Assembly: GCA_019119835.1 (NCBI GenBank)
Contig: DWWE01000015.1
Span: 1 to 64,000 of the forward strand
Reading direction: 5' to 3'
DNA length: 64,000 nt
From: Candidatus Gemmiger stercoravium
GTDB taxonomy: Bacteria; Bacillota; Clostridia; Oscillospirales; Ruminococcaceae
Part shown: in pieces, positions 23,513 to 32,450 of the stretch
How positions within the stretch are numbered: position 1 is the first letter of the stretch
How the letters are laid out: every line of letters starts with the position of its first letter
Notes under the pieces: generated by a model
Told to the model about the DNA's origin: nothing
Seen by the model: only the letters and a program-made list of their open reading frames with translations
Database searches by the model: none
Program-made: the position numbers and the translations under genes

Positions 23513-24490
23513 TCAGTTCTCGAAAAACACATCCTGGCCGGTGCGCAGCGGGTAGCTGCGCAGCTCGCCGCCTTCCAGCGAGCCGGGGCGCAGCCGCACG
23601 GCGGTCAGGCGGTTGTTGTCATAGGTTTTGTAGTAGTAGGTGCCGGTCTCGGCGCTGAAGCAGCAGGCGTAGGTGGTGATGTCGTACTTGCCCTCCGGCG
23701 TGATCACGCTGCCCCGCACCATCGCCACCGCGTCCAGCAGGTGGAAGAACTGGGCCACCCGGCCGCTGTCCTCGCCGGGGTCGGGGGTGTTGAGCTTGTG
23801 GAAGGCCGCCTTCACATACCGGGAGGCGGGCGAGGAGTCCCCCGGCAGGCCGATGGCCCCCATGCCCTGGCCGAAGGCGGTGAGCGGCGCGTCGGGGGCG
23901 AAGCGGTTTTCCACCGGCCGGGCCGACAGGCCCTGGTACTGGTTCAGGTTCATCTGGTGGAAGGGGAAAGGCGGGTTGTTGGTAAGCACCCCCACCGGGT
24001 CCTCGTAGAGAGCGACCCCGTCGCGGGTGGTTTCCAGCACCAGCGCGCCGGTGCGGTCGGCAATGTGCCAGTGCAGCGGGGCCAGCGGCAGCCCCTGGCG
24101 GAAGGAGACGCCCAGCGGGCGGAAGTTGGCCAGCTTTTTGCGCACTTCGGTCAGGCTGGCGCAGCTGCCCAGCAGCCAGGGGATCAGCTCATACGGGGTC
24201 ACGGCGTCGTACCGGGGCGACACCTCCGGCGGGAACCAGGCGTTGCCGGGGAAGTTGAGCCCCGCCATATACACCCCTTTTTCGTTGGCGGCCTCGGCGT
24301 ACATCGGCACGCCGTCGGCCAGGTTGGCCATGCCGATCAGCGCGTAGTGCTCGGTCATGGCCGGCAGGCGGCGGAACCGCAGCGGGAAATGCCGCGGCGT
24401 GACCACCACCTGTTCGCCGAAGCTGCAGTCCAGGTCCAGGTTGCGCCCGAAATAGCCGGCGCCCTGGAACAGGGCAATGCTCGTACACAT
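23513..24490 (-). CDS. Choloylglycine hydrolase-family (bile salt hydrolase-like) enzyme
   Basis: A 325-residue Ntn-hydrolase with the mature N-terminus Met-Cys2. Cys2, Arg16 and Asp19 (GRNLDLD) sit where C. perfringens BSH has Cys2, Arg18 and Asp21. The conserved Asn lies in VLTNNPPFPFH and a conserved Arg in SRYVKAAFH. Family length is normal. It could deconjugate bile salts or be a penicillin-V-acylase-like amidase; sequence alone does not decide. No signal peptide. ATG 24490 follows GGGAGGG; the ORF-track extension is rejected because catalysis requires Cys at the second position. Confidence 0.9.
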   Translation of the reverse strand: MCTSIALFQGAGYFGRNLDLDCSFGEQVVVTPRHFPLRFRRLPAMTEHYALIGMANLADGVPMYAEAANEKGVYMAGLNFPGNAWFPPEVSPRYDAVTPYELIPWLLGSCASLTEVRKKLANFRPLGVSFRQGLPLAPLHWHIADRTGALVLETTRDGVALYEDPVGVLTNNPPFPFHQMNLNQYQGLSARPVENRFAPDAPLTAFGQGMGAIGLPGDSSPASRYVKAAFHKLNTPDPGEDSGRVAQFFHLLDAVAMVRGSVITPEGKYDITTYACCFSAETGTYYYKTYDNNRLTAVRLRPGSLEGGELRSYPLRTGQDVFFEN

Positions 24491-24679
24491 AAAATATCCC
24501 TCCCTTTTATTGGAAAACCGCGCCGGGGCCGGGCGGCCCGGGCCAAAGCCAGGCCCCCGGCCGGCGCCGTTTCTTCTGTTGTTCGGCGCCGCTGCGCCCG
24601 GCGGATCTATTGTACCCCCTTTGGCCGCCGGGAAACAGGGGCCGCGGGGCGGTGGCTGCCGCCGGGTGGCCGCAGGGGG

Positions 24680-24708
24680 TTTACAAGCCGCCGAATTCCT
24701 ACTATAAT
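24680..24708 (+). promoter_or_regulatory. Promoter of the CpcT/CpeT-like gene
   Basis: TTTACA-17-TATAAT, 57 bases before the start codon. Confidence 0.7.
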
Positions 24709-24764
24709 AGCAGGATACAGACCATCCGGTCTGTTGGATCTCTGGAACGAAAGGACTGATTCCT

Positions 24765-25316
24765 ATGTCGATGCTGGAAGAAATGATCGGGCTGCTCACC
24801 GGGCGCTTCTCCAACGCGGAACAGGCGGCCGAACTGCAGAAGCAGAACCCCGCTTTCCCGCTGGCGGAGCACCGCAATACCGCCTGCAATGATAAGATCC
24901 GCAACCTGCCCGAAGGGTTTGCCGGGGTGTTTGTGGTGGAGGAAAGCTACTACACCGCCCAGGGCGCCACCCACGCTTCACCCCACCTGTTCCTGTTTAC
25001 CGAGGAGGGCGAGGGGGTGCGGCTGACCTCCTACGAGATCCCCGCCGGGTATGACAAGAACGCCTTTACCTACGACGGGATGCAGCCGGTGGACTACCGG
25101 GACCTGGCGCCTTCGAAAAAGTTCACCCCCGCGCTGTACCGGAAAAAGGACGGCGTGTGGGAGGGCGGCAGCACCAGCCTGTTCACCCCGACGCTGAAGT
25201 TCACCCTCTTCGAGCGGTTCTCCCCCGAGGTGCTGGAGGTTTCGGAAACGATGGAACAGGGCGGCCGGCGCGTCTTCGGGTATGACCAGCCGATCTTGTA
25301 CAAGCGCATCCGCTGA
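24765..25316 (+). CDS. CpcT/CpeT-like protein
   Basis: A 183-residue soluble protein. The opening LLTGRFSNAEQA and the pattern of a six-residue turn followed by a beta-barrel (VEESYYTAQG, PHLFLFTEE, PILYKRIR) resemble the CpcT/CpeT chromophore-lyase-like fold. That family binds bilins in cyanobacteria but has non-photosynthetic members of unknown function. Single gene with its own promoter and terminator. The family call rests on motif resemblance only. Confidence 0.5.
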   Translation: MSMLEEMIGLLTGRFSNAEQAAELQKQNPAFPLAEHRNTACNDKIRNLPEGFAGVFVVEESYYTAQGATHASPHLFLFTEEGEGVRLTSYEIPAGYDKNAFTYDGMQPVDYRDLAPSKKFTPALYRKKDGVWEGGSTSLFTPTLKFTLFERFSPEVLEVSETMEQGGRRVFGYDQPILYKRIR

Positions 25317-25336
25317 GGGCGGCACAGCCCCGGCCG

Positions 25337-25378
25337 GGCCGCGGTCTTTCGGGGTTTCCCCAAAGGCCGCGGCCTTTT
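25337..25378 (+). terminator. Terminator after the CpcT/CpeT-like gene
   Basis: GGCCGCGG...CGGGG-TTT-CCCC...CCGCGGCC followed by TTTT. Confidence 0.7.
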
Positions 25379-25394
25379 GCTTTGCCCGCCGGCC

Positions 25395-25787
25395 TCACTC
25401 ATGCAGTTCCAGCGGCAGACCATCCGGGTCAAAAAAGAAGGTCATCCGCCCGCCGGTGAACTCGTCGGTGCGCACCGGCTCGCACCGGATGCCCCGCTTG
25501 GCCAGGTCGGCCACCGCGGCGTCCAGGTCCGCCACCCGGAAGGCCAGGTGCCGCAGCCCGCAGGCTTCGGGCCGGGTGGGGCGGCGGGGCGGGTCGGGTT
25601 CGGCAAAGATCTCCAGCTCCACGGCGTCGGGGCCGGTCCCCACCCGCAGGTCCAGCTTCCAGTCCCCCCGGGCCGGGCGGTAGTTTTCCCGCAGGATCGG
25701 AAAGCCGAGTTTTTCCACATAGAATTCCTTCGCCTTCCGGTAGTCGGAGACGATGATCGCCACATGATGGATCTGCTGCCACTGCAT
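25395..25787 (-). CDS. VOC-family protein (glyoxalase I-like)
   Basis: A 130-residue vicinal-oxygen-chelate protein of the YaeR/SMU1112c type. Metal ligands are visible as IHHVAIIVSDY (His near the start), the central VELEIF, LRHLAFRV and the final LPLELHE. Related proteins include metallo-isomerases and uncharacterised dioxygenase-like enzymes; the reaction is unknown. ATG 25787 has GAGGA upstream. TATAAT on the minus strand is near 25830. Confidence 0.88.
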   Translation of the reverse strand: MQWQQIHHVAIIVSDYRKAKEFYVEKLGFPILRENYRPARGDWKLDLRVGTGPDAVELEIFAEPDPPRRPTRPEACGLRHLAFRVADLDAAVADLAKRGIRCEPVRTDEFTGGRMTFFFDPDGLPLELHE

Positions 25788-25948
25788 GGTTGTCCTCCTC
25801 AGTCGGGGTCAGAGCGTTCGCTGCCCTTATTATACCATGCCGCGCCGCGGAATGGTAGGATGGCGGCGCAAAAGACAGCGCCGGGCCGGCAGGCCGCCGC
25901 GCAAAAGCACAAAAAAGCGGCGGCGGGCCTTTCGCCGGCGGCGCGGCA

Positions 25949-25977
25949 TTGCCCCCGGGCCGCAAAGGGGCTATACT
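25949..25977 (+). promoter_or_regulatory. Promoter of the two-component operon
   Basis: TTGCCC-17-TATACT, 33 bases before the response-regulator start. Confidence 0.55.
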
Positions 25978-26009
25978 GGTAGCAGGCTGGAGGAAGGTTG
26001 GTGACTGCC

Positions 26010-26681
26010 ATGACCATCTTGTTTTTGGAGGACGACGACGCCATCGCCGGGGCGGTGTGTGATTTCCTGGCCGGCCGGGGGTGCCGGGTCGCCCGTTATA
26101 CCACCCTGGCCGCTGCCCGGCAGGCGCTGGCCGGGGCGCTGCCCGACCTGGCGTTGCTGGACCGGAACCTGCCCGACGGCGACGGCGCGGACCTTTGCCG
26201 GGCGCTGCGGGCCCGCTGTCCCCGGATGCCGGTGCTGCTGCTGACGGTGCGGGGCGACACCCCCGACGTGCTGGAGGGCTTCGGCTGCGGGGCGGACGAT
26301 TATGTGACCAAGCCCTTTGAGCTGGAGGTGCTGTACTCCCGCCTGCAGGCGCTGTGGCGGCGCAGCCGGCCCGAGACCGGGCCTTTGCTGCGGTGCGGGC
26401 CGATCACGCTGGACGAAGCCCGCCAGGCCGTCAGCTGCCGGGGGCAGGCGGTGGCGCTGGGGGCGCTGGAATACCAGCTGCTGTTGCTGCTGCTGCGCAA
26501 CCAGGGCCGCACCCTGACCCGCCGCCAGCTGCTGGATGAACTGTGGGACCGCAACGGCCGGTTCGTCAACGACAACACCCTGACCGTGACCATGAAGCGG
26601 CTGCGGGAAAAGCTGGGCCAGCCCGGCTGCCTCAAGACCGTCCGCAGCTTTGGCTACCGCATGGAGGAGGACGCCCCATGA
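26010..26681 (+). CDS. OmpR/PhoB-family response regulator
   Basis: A 223-residue regulator. The receiver domain (1-115) has the acidic pocket LEDDD, phospho-acceptor Asp51 (LALLDRNLPDGDG), Thr in LLTV and Lys in YVTKPFE. The C-terminal winged helix (about 128-220) ends TVRSFGYRME. ATG 26010 is chosen; GTG 26001 is an alternative. It overlaps the kinase gene by four bases (ATGA), so the pair is translationally coupled. The tandem repeat upstream of the ABC genes at 27854 is its likely target. Confidence 0.93.
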   Translation: MTILFLEDDDAIAGAVCDFLAGRGCRVARYTTLAAARQALAGALPDLALLDRNLPDGDGADLCRALRARCPRMPVLLLTVRGDTPDVLEGFGCGADDYVTKPFELEVLYSRLQALWRRSRPETGPLLRCGPITLDEARQAVSCRGQAVALGALEYQLLLLLLRNQGRTLTRRQLLDELWDRNGRFVNDNTLTVTMKRLREKLGQPGCLKTVRSFGYRMEEDAP

Positions 26682-27850
26682 AACACCCCACCCCCGCCCG
26701 TTTTGGCGCCGCCGCCCTGGCCGGGGCGCTGGCCGCCTGCCTGCTGGCCGCCGCCCTGACCGCGGCGCTGCTGGGGCTGTGGCACAGCCGCCGGCAGATG
26801 GCGCTGCTGGACGGGTTCTGCACCGCCCTGGTGGACCGGGCGCCCGCCATAGCCGAGGATGTGTACGCGCTGGTGAAGGAGGGCGGCTACGCCCCCGGCC
26901 CCGGCGTGCTGGCCGCCCGGGGCTACCGGCCCGCGCCGGCGCCCCCGGCCCCGCTGGCCGCCGCGGCCGGGGCGGGGTTTGTGCTGGGCGGCGGGCTGCT
27001 GGCGGCCGACCGGCTGTGGCAGCGGCGGCGCACCGACCGGGCGCTGCGCCGGCTGACCCGGACGCTGGAAGCCGCCCGCGCCGGTGCGCCGCTGCCGCTG
27101 GCCGAGGACCCGGAGGGGGAGGTCGGCCGGCTGGGGGATGAGATCGCCAAGACGGTGACCGAACTGACCCGCACCCGCCGGGAGGCCCTGGAGGCCCGGG
27201 ACCGGTTTGCCCGGGACCTGGCGGACATCGCCCACCAGCTCAAGACCCCGCTGACCGCCCTGTCCCTGGCCGCCCAGGGGGCGGACCCGGCGCTGCGCAG
27301 CCGGATGCAGCCGCCGCTGGACCAGCTGGAGCGGCTGGGCGGGGCGCTGCTTTTGCTGGCCCGGCTGGACGCCGGCGCGCTGCCGCTGCACCCGGAACCT
27401 GCCGACCTGTTCACCCTGGTGCAGATGGCCGCCGACGGCCTGCAGCCGCTGGCTGACCGGGCCGGGGTGACGCTGGAGGTGCCCGAAGCCCCGCCGATCC
27501 CGGTGACCGCCGACCCGGACTGGACGGTGGAAGCGCTGATGAACCTGATCAAGAACGGCATCGAGCACAGCCCGCCGGGCGGCGCCGTACACTGCACCTG
27601 CGCCGACGGGGCGCTGTACGCCGAGCTCTGCATCCGGGACGAGGGGGCCGGCTTCGCCCCGGCCGACCTGCCCCGGCTGTTTGACCGGTTCTACCGCGGG
27701 GCCGGCGCCGCCCCCGGCAGCACCGGCATCGGCCTGGCCATCGCCCGGGAATTGCTGCAGCGCCAGGGCGCCGTGCTGCGGGCCGAAAACCACCCGGAGG
27801 GGGGCGGGGTGTTCCGGGTGCGGTTTTACCCGGGGTTCCCCCGGCCCTGA
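26678..27850 (+). CDS. Sensor histidine kinase
   Basis: A 390-residue kinase with two membrane helices (about 12-35 and 93-112) around a short extracellular loop, a linker, HisKA with the phospho-acceptor His186 in DIAHQLKTPLTAL, and an HATPase domain with N-box LIKNGIEHS and G-boxes DEGAGFA and GSTGIGLAIA. The extracytoplasmic loop is only about 55 residues, as in intramembrane-sensing kinases paired with BceAB/MacB-like exporters, and such an exporter follows. The signal is probably a membrane-active compound. Confidence 0.92.
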   Translation: MKHPTPARFGAAALAGALAACLLAAALTAALLGLWHSRRQMALLDGFCTALVDRAPAIAEDVYALVKEGGYAPGPGVLAARGYRPAPAPPAPLAAAAGAGFVLGGGLLAADRLWQRRRTDRALRRLTRTLEAARAGAPLPLAEDPEGEVGRLGDEIAKTVTELTRTRREALEARDRFARDLADIAHQLKTPLTALSLAAQGADPALRSRMQPPLDQLERLGGALLLLARLDAGALPLHPEPADLFTLVQMAADGLQPLADRAGVTLEVPEAPPIPVTADPDWTVEALMNLIKNGIEHSPPGGAVHCTCADGALYAELCIRDEGAGFAPADLPRLFDRFYRGAGAAPGSTGIGLAIARELLQRQGAVLRAENHPEGGGVFRVRFYPGFPRP

Positions 27851-27853
27851 GCC

Positions 27854-27886
27854 TGTCACCGGGATGTCACCTTCGGCTGCTATACT
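27854..27886 (+). promoter_or_regulatory. Tandem TGTCACC site and promoter of the ABC exporter
   Basis: TGTCACC at 27854 and 27865 (11-base period, one DNA turn) is followed by TATACT at 27881. The second copy overlaps the expected -35, which is itself poor, as expected for a promoter activated by a phosphorylated OmpR-family regulator. Confidence 0.65.
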
Positions 27887-27930
27887 GTTGTCCAAAGGCC
27901 CCGCAGGCGGGGCATAAAGGAGGGCGACCC

Positions 27931-28611
27931 ATGGAACTTCTGCACTGCACCGATCTTGAAAAGGTCTACGGCCGGGGCGACACCGCCGTCCGGGCGCTGG
28001 ACGGCGTCAACCTGCAGGTGGACCGCGGCGAGTTTGTGGCCATTGTCGGGGCGTCCGGCTCGGGCAAGTCCACCCTGCTGCACATCCTGGCCAGCGTGGA
28101 CCGGCCCACCGCCGGCACCGTGACGGTGGACGGGGTGGACCTGGGCCGGCTGGACCCCACCCGCGCCGCGCTGTTCCGCCGGCGCAAGGTGGGGCTGGTC
28201 TACCAGTTTTTCAACCTGATCCCCACCCTGACGGTGGAAAAGAACATCACCCTGCCCCTGCGGCTGGACAAGCGCCGCCCCGACCCCGCCGCCCTGGCCG
28301 AGCTGGTGGGGGCGCTGGGCCTGCAGGACAAGCTGCAGGCGCTGCCGGGGCAGCTTTCCGGCGGGCAGCAGCAGCGGGTGGCCATTGCCCGGGCGCTGTG
28401 TTACCGCCCCGCGCTGCTGCTGGCTGACGAGCCCACCGGCAACCTGGACCGGCGCAACACCGGCGAGATCCTGGATCTGCTGGGGCTGTGCCACCGCAGT
28501 TACGGCCAGACCATCCTGCTGGTGACCCATGACGAGGAGCTGGCCGCCCAGGCCGACCGGGTCATCACGCTGAGCGACGGGCGGATCGTCTCCGACCGCA
28601 GACGGGGGTGA
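27931..28611 (+). CDS. ABC transporter ATP-binding protein (MacB/LolD/BceA type)
   Basis: A 226-residue ATPase. Walker A is VGASGSGKSTL, the Q-loop follows in LVYQFFNLIP, the signature is LSGGQQQRVAIARAL and Walker B is LLLADEPTGNLD, with the switch His in VTHDEELA. Ribosome site AAGGAGGG. Overlaps or abuts the permease gene. Together with the upstream TCS it forms a detoxification or antimicrobial-peptide response module. Confidence 0.95.
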   Translation: MELLHCTDLEKVYGRGDTAVRALDGVNLQVDRGEFVAIVGASGSGKSTLLHILASVDRPTAGTVTVDGVDLGRLDPTRAALFRRRKVGLVYQFFNLIPTLTVEKNITLPLRLDKRRPDPAALAELVGALGLQDKLQALPGQLSGGQQQRVAIARALCYRPALLLADEPTGNLDRRNTGEILDLLGLCHRSYGQTILLVTHDEELAAQADRVITLSDGRIVSDRRRG

Positions 28612-28616
28612 GGGCG

Positions 28617-30833
28617 ATGTGGAAGGAGTTTTCCCGCAGTTACCTGGCCCGCAACCCCGCCGCCGGGCGGACGGTGGCCGCCGCCGCGCTGGCCGCCGCC
28701 TTCTTTCTCTCGCTGGTGATCGGGCTGTTCTACAACCTCTGGGTCTATGAGGTAGAGCGGATCATCCGGGAGGAGGGCGGCTGGCAGGCCCGGGTGACGG
28801 TGCCGGCCGACGGCCCCGCGCCGGAAGAGCTGCTCAAGGCCCTGACCGACTTTGCCAATGTGGAGAGCGCCGCCCTGGCCGACCCCACCGCCGAGGGGGA
28901 GGCGGTGATCGAGCTGACCTTCCGCCGGCGGGGCCGGATCTATGCGGACCTGGCGCTGATCCGCCAGACCCTGGATCTGCCGGAGGAGGCGGTGCAGGCC
29001 CACGAGCTGCTGCTCTCCCGCTACCTTGTCAGCGACCCGCAGGACCCCGACCCGCCGCTGCTTCTGCCCTTTCTGCTGGCGGTGGTGGGGGCGGTGGCGC
29101 TGGCGCTGGTGCTGCTGATCCGCAATGCCTTTGCGATCACGATGCAGTCCCGGCTGCACCAGTTCGGCATTCTGTCCAGCGTCGGCGCCACCCCCCGGCA
29201 GCTGCGCGTCTGCCTGCTGCAGGAAGCCGCCGTGCTGGCCCTGATCCCGCTGGCCGCCGGCACCGCGCTGGGGCTGGCCGGCTGCGCGGGGGTGCTGGCC
29301 GCCGTGAATGCGGCCGCCGCCGACCTGGCCGGCCGGCAGGACGCGGTGTTCCGGCTGCACCCGCTGGTGGTGGCCGGGGCGCTGGGCGCCGCGCTGGTCA
29401 CGGTGCTGGTCTCGGCCTGGCTGCCCGCCTTCCGGCTGAGCCGGATGCCCCCGCTGCAGGCGCTGCAGGACGGCGCCGGCCCACAGGCGGATCGGGTCCG
29501 GCGGCGCCGGGGCGGCGGGCTGCTGGGGCTTGTCTTCGGGGTGCGGGGCGAGCTGGCCGGCTGTGCGCTGCGGCAAAGCCGCCGGGCGCTGCGGGTGGCC
29601 AACCTGTCGCTGCTGCTCTCCTTCCTGGGTTTTACGGCGATGCTGTGCTTTTTCACCCTGTCCGGCATCAGCACCCGGTACACCTATTTTGAACGGTATC
29701 AGGACGCCTGGGACGTGATGGCCCGGCTGCCCGACGCTTCGGCGGAGGATTTTGCCCGGCTGGAACCGCTGCAGACCCTGACCGGGGTGCGCAGCGCCAC
29801 CGTTTATACCCGGGCGGACGCCGCCTGCCGGCTGGACGCCGACGACCAGAGCCCGGCTTTGCAGCAGCTGGGCGGGCTGGGGGCGGTGGCCGGCGACACC
29901 GCCGCCCCGCTGGAGGAAGGCTGGCTGGTGAACGCCCCGATCCTGGTGATGGACGACGCCAGCTTCCTCGCCTACTGTGAAGAGGCGGGGCTGACCCCCT
30001 CGCTGGACGGGGCCATCCTGCTGAACCGGGTGTGGGACAGCCTGCACAGCAATTTCCGCGACCGGCTCTACCTGCCCTTTGTACGGAGGGATCTGACCGC
30101 CCTGACCCTGACCGGCCCGGACGGCGCCGTGCTGGGCGAACTGCCGCTGCTGGGCTGCACCGACACCCCACCCGCCCTGCGGGAAGAGTATGACCAGTAC
30201 GCGCTGGTGCAGTTCTGGCCGCTGAGCCTGTGGCAGTCGCTGCCCTGGGCGCCGGCGGCCGAGCCGGGGGTGACGGTGCGCCTGCTCGGCCCGGAGGGGA
30301 TCACCGCCGCCGGCTGCGAGGCGCTGCAGGCCGCCGCGGCCGGGCAGCTGGACCTGACCGGCCTTGCCTACACCATCGAGAACCGCATTGCCGAGCGGGC
30401 CGCCAACGACCGGATGATCGCGGGGGCCCAGGCGATTTTGGGGGCCTTCTGCCTGCTGCTGGCCGCCATCGGGCTGGCCAACGTCTTTTTGAACACACTG
30501 GGCTTTGTGGGCCAGCGCCGGCGGGAGTTTGCCCGCTACCTGGCCCTTGGCATGACCCCCGGGGAGCTGCGCAGCCTGTTTTGGATCGAGGCGGCGGTCA
30601 TCGCCGGGCGGCCGCTGGTCATCACCCTGCTCCTGACCGGGGGGATGGTCGCCTTCATGCTGCGGGCCAGCTACCTGGACCCGGCGGTCTTTCTGGCCGA
30701 GGCCCCGGTGGGGCCGGTGGCGCTGTTTGCCGGGCTGATCGCCGGCGCCGTGGCGCTGGCCTACGCCCTGGGCGCCCGCCGTGTGCTGGCCGGCGACCTG
30801 ACCCATCTGCTCAAGGACGACAGCCTGCGCTGA
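28617..30833 (+). CDS. FtsX-like ABC transporter permease
   Basis: A 738-residue membrane protein. One helix lies near 17-38, then an extracellular segment, an FtsX module of three helices at about 150-280, a large extracellular domain, and a second FtsX module in the last 140 residues (QRRREFARYLALGMTPGEL is the typical cytoplasmic loop). ATG 28617 is chosen; GTG 28608 overlaps the ATPase stop and is an alternative start. The partner is the ATPase upstream. Substrate unknown. Confidence 0.9.
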   Translation: MWKEFSRSYLARNPAAGRTVAAAALAAAFFLSLVIGLFYNLWVYEVERIIREEGGWQARVTVPADGPAPEELLKALTDFANVESAALADPTAEGEAVIELTFRRRGRIYADLALIRQTLDLPEEAVQAHELLLSRYLVSDPQDPDPPLLLPFLLAVVGAVALALVLLIRNAFAITMQSRLHQFGILSSVGATPRQLRVCLLQEAAVLALIPLAAGTALGLAGCAGVLAAVNAAAADLAGRQDAVFRLHPLVVAGALGAALVTVLVSAWLPAFRLSRMPPLQALQDGAGPQADRVRRRRGGGLLGLVFGVRGELAGCALRQSRRALRVANLSLLLSFLGFTAMLCFFTLSGISTRYTYFERYQDAWDVMARLPDASAEDFARLEPLQTLTGVRSATVYTRADAACRLDADDQSPALQQLGGLGAVAGDTAAPLEEGWLVNAPILVMDDASFLAYCEEAGLTPSLDGAILLNRVWDSLHSNFRDRLYLPFVRRDLTALTLTGPDGAVLGELPLLGCTDTPPALREEYDQYALVQFWPLSLWQSLPWAPAAEPGVTVRLLGPEGITAAGCEALQAAAAGQLDLTGLAYTIENRIAERAANDRMIAGAQAILGAFCLLLAAIGLANVFLNTLGFVGQRRREFARYLALGMTPGELRSLFWIEAAVIAGRPLVITLLLTGGMVAFMLRASYLDPAVFLAEAPVGPVALFAGLIAGAVALAYALGARRVLAGDLTHLLKDDSLR

Positions 30834-30936
30834 ATGCGGGATTTTCATAAAACGCAAACATTTTGTTAGCACGATGCAAACATCCGCCGGGCGAAGATCG
30901 CGGCCAGCAAGCGGCTGACGGTGGGCGGCCGACGCG

Positions 30937-31800
30937 GTGCGCCGCCGCCTGCTGGTGGACCGGCCGGTGCGGCAGATCGTGGAGGCCGCCAGCCGGATCA
31001 CCCGGGGGGATTTTTCGGTGCGCATCCCGACGGACGGGCTCGCCGGGGCGGAAGGCTTCGCCCGGATCGCCGAGTCCTTCAACACGCTGGCCCGGGAACT
31101 TTCGGGTATGGAGACGCTGCGCACCGACTTCATCGCCAATGTGAGCCATGAGCTCAAGACCCCGCTGACCGTGCTGCAGAACTACGGCACCCTGCTGCAG
31201 CAGCCCGGCCTGGACGAGCCGACCCGGCAGGAATATGCCCGCGCCGTGACCGACACCGCCCGCCGGCTGGCCAGCCTGGTGACCAACATCCTGCGGCTGA
31301 ACAAGCTGGAAAACCAGCAGATCTACCCCAACGCCGCCACCTATGACCTGGGCGAGCAGCTGCGCGAGTGCCTGCTGGGCTTTGAGGATGCCTGGGAGCA
31401 GAAGGGCCTTTGCATCGAGACGGATGTGGAGGACGGGGTGCTGGTCCACACCGACGCCGAACTGCTGAGCCTTGTGTGGAACAACCTGTTTTCCAACGCC
31501 ATCAAGTTCACCGACGCCGGCGGCACCGTTGGCCTGGCGCTGCACGCCCGGGGCCCCGACGCCGTGGTGGAGGTGCGGGACACCGGCTGCGGCATTTCGC
31601 CGGAGGTGGGGCGGCATATCTTTGAAAAGTTCTACCAGGGCGACCCTTCCCACGCCACCCGGGGCAACGGGCTGGGGCTGGCGCTGGTGCGCCGGGTGGT
31701 GGACATTGTGGGCGGCAGCATCACGGTCAGCAGCGAGGTGGGCCGGGGCAGCCGGTTCACCGTGGTATTGCGGAGGTGCCCCGATGCGCCGGCCCGCTGA
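30937..31800 (+). pseudogene. Sensor histidine kinase, 5'-truncated
   Basis: The readable frame (287 residues from GTG 30937) begins at the HAMP domain (DRPVRQIVEAASRITRGDFSVRIP) and continues through HisKA (NVSHELKTPLTVL, His71) and a complete HATPase (N-box NNLFSNAIKFTD, G-boxes DTGCGIS and GNGLGLALV). The membrane sensor that should precede HAMP is missing, with an in-frame stop at 30916, and no cognate response regulator is adjacent. It is most likely a deletion remnant, possibly expressed as a soluble kinase. A good ribosome site before GTG is not obvious. Confidence 0.75.
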
Positions 31801-31954
31801 CTGGCGGCGGCTGGGGCGGCGGCTGCTTTACCCCCACCCGGCGGTGGTGGCGCTCTGCGTGCCGGCGGGGGCGGCGGGGCTGGGCGGGTATCTGTTCATC
31901 CGTGCCGGCCGCCGGACCCATAAGGAGGATTGCTGTGATGCAGGAAAATCATGA
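31784..31954 (+). CDS. Small membrane protein, 56 residues
   Basis: ATG 31784 is 7 bases after GGAGG and overlaps the end of the truncated kinase. The protein has a basic start (MRRPADWRRLGRR), one hydrophobic helix (about 20-40) and a basic/polar tail. Its end overlaps the next gene start by 17 bases. Unknown function; position between kinase and the next protein suggests an accessory to the former two-component locus. Confidence 0.55.
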   Translation: MRRPADWRRLGRRLLYPHPAVVALCVPAGAAGLGGYLFIRAGRRTHKEDCCDAGKS

Positions 31955-32330
31955 GACCTTCACCTACACCTACTCGGCCCAGGAACAGGCGGAGATCCGC
32001 CGCATCCGGGACCGCTACCTGCCCCCCGCCGAGACCCCGCTGGACCGGCTGCGCCGGCTGGAGCGGCAGGTGACCCGCAAGGGCACCGCCGCCGCGGTGT
32101 GCGCGGGGGTGGCGGGCACCCTGCTGCTGGGACTGGGGATGTGCTGCACGACGGTCTGGGTGGAGCTGTTCGCCCCCGGCGTGGGGGTGGGGCTGGCCGG
32201 CATCGGGCTGATCGCCGCGGCGCTGCCGCTGTACAACCGCATCACCCGGCGGGAGCGGGAAAAGCTGGCCCCGCTGGTGCTGGAACTGACCCGGGACGCC
32301 GACCCGCCGGCGCCCCCGGGCGCCCCGTGA
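31938..32330 (+). CDS. Conserved hypothetical membrane protein
   Basis: A 130-residue protein beginning with an acidic/aromatic segment (ETFTYTYSAQEQAEIRRIRDRY), then a basic linker, two membrane helices (about 50-75 and 79-98) and a charged tail. I recall similar proteins in Firmicutes carrying the dubious label dihydropteridine reductase; nothing here supports an enzyme. ATG 31938 follows AAGGAGG. Last gene of the unit, followed by a strong terminator. Confidence 0.7.
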   Translation: MQENHETFTYTYSAQEQAEIRRIRDRYLPPAETPLDRLRRLERQVTRKGTAAAVCAGVAGTLLLGLGMCCTTVWVELFAPGVGVGLAGIGLIAAALPLYNRITRREREKLAPLVLELTRDADPPAPPGAP

Positions 32331-32403
32331 GGCCGGGCGAAACCGGCGGCGAAAGCCAAAAAGATCCGCCGCAAAGCCCCCCCGCCCCAAAACCGGTACA
32401 GCC

Positions 32404-32450
32404 AAACACCCCTTCCGGGAAGTCAAGCCGGCTTCCCGGAAGGGGTGTTT
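32404..32450. terminator. Terminator between the kinase locus and rpiR
   Basis: AAACACCCCTTCCGGGAAG / CTTCCCGGAAGGGGTGTTT with a 9-base loop; convergent genes. Confidence 0.9.
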
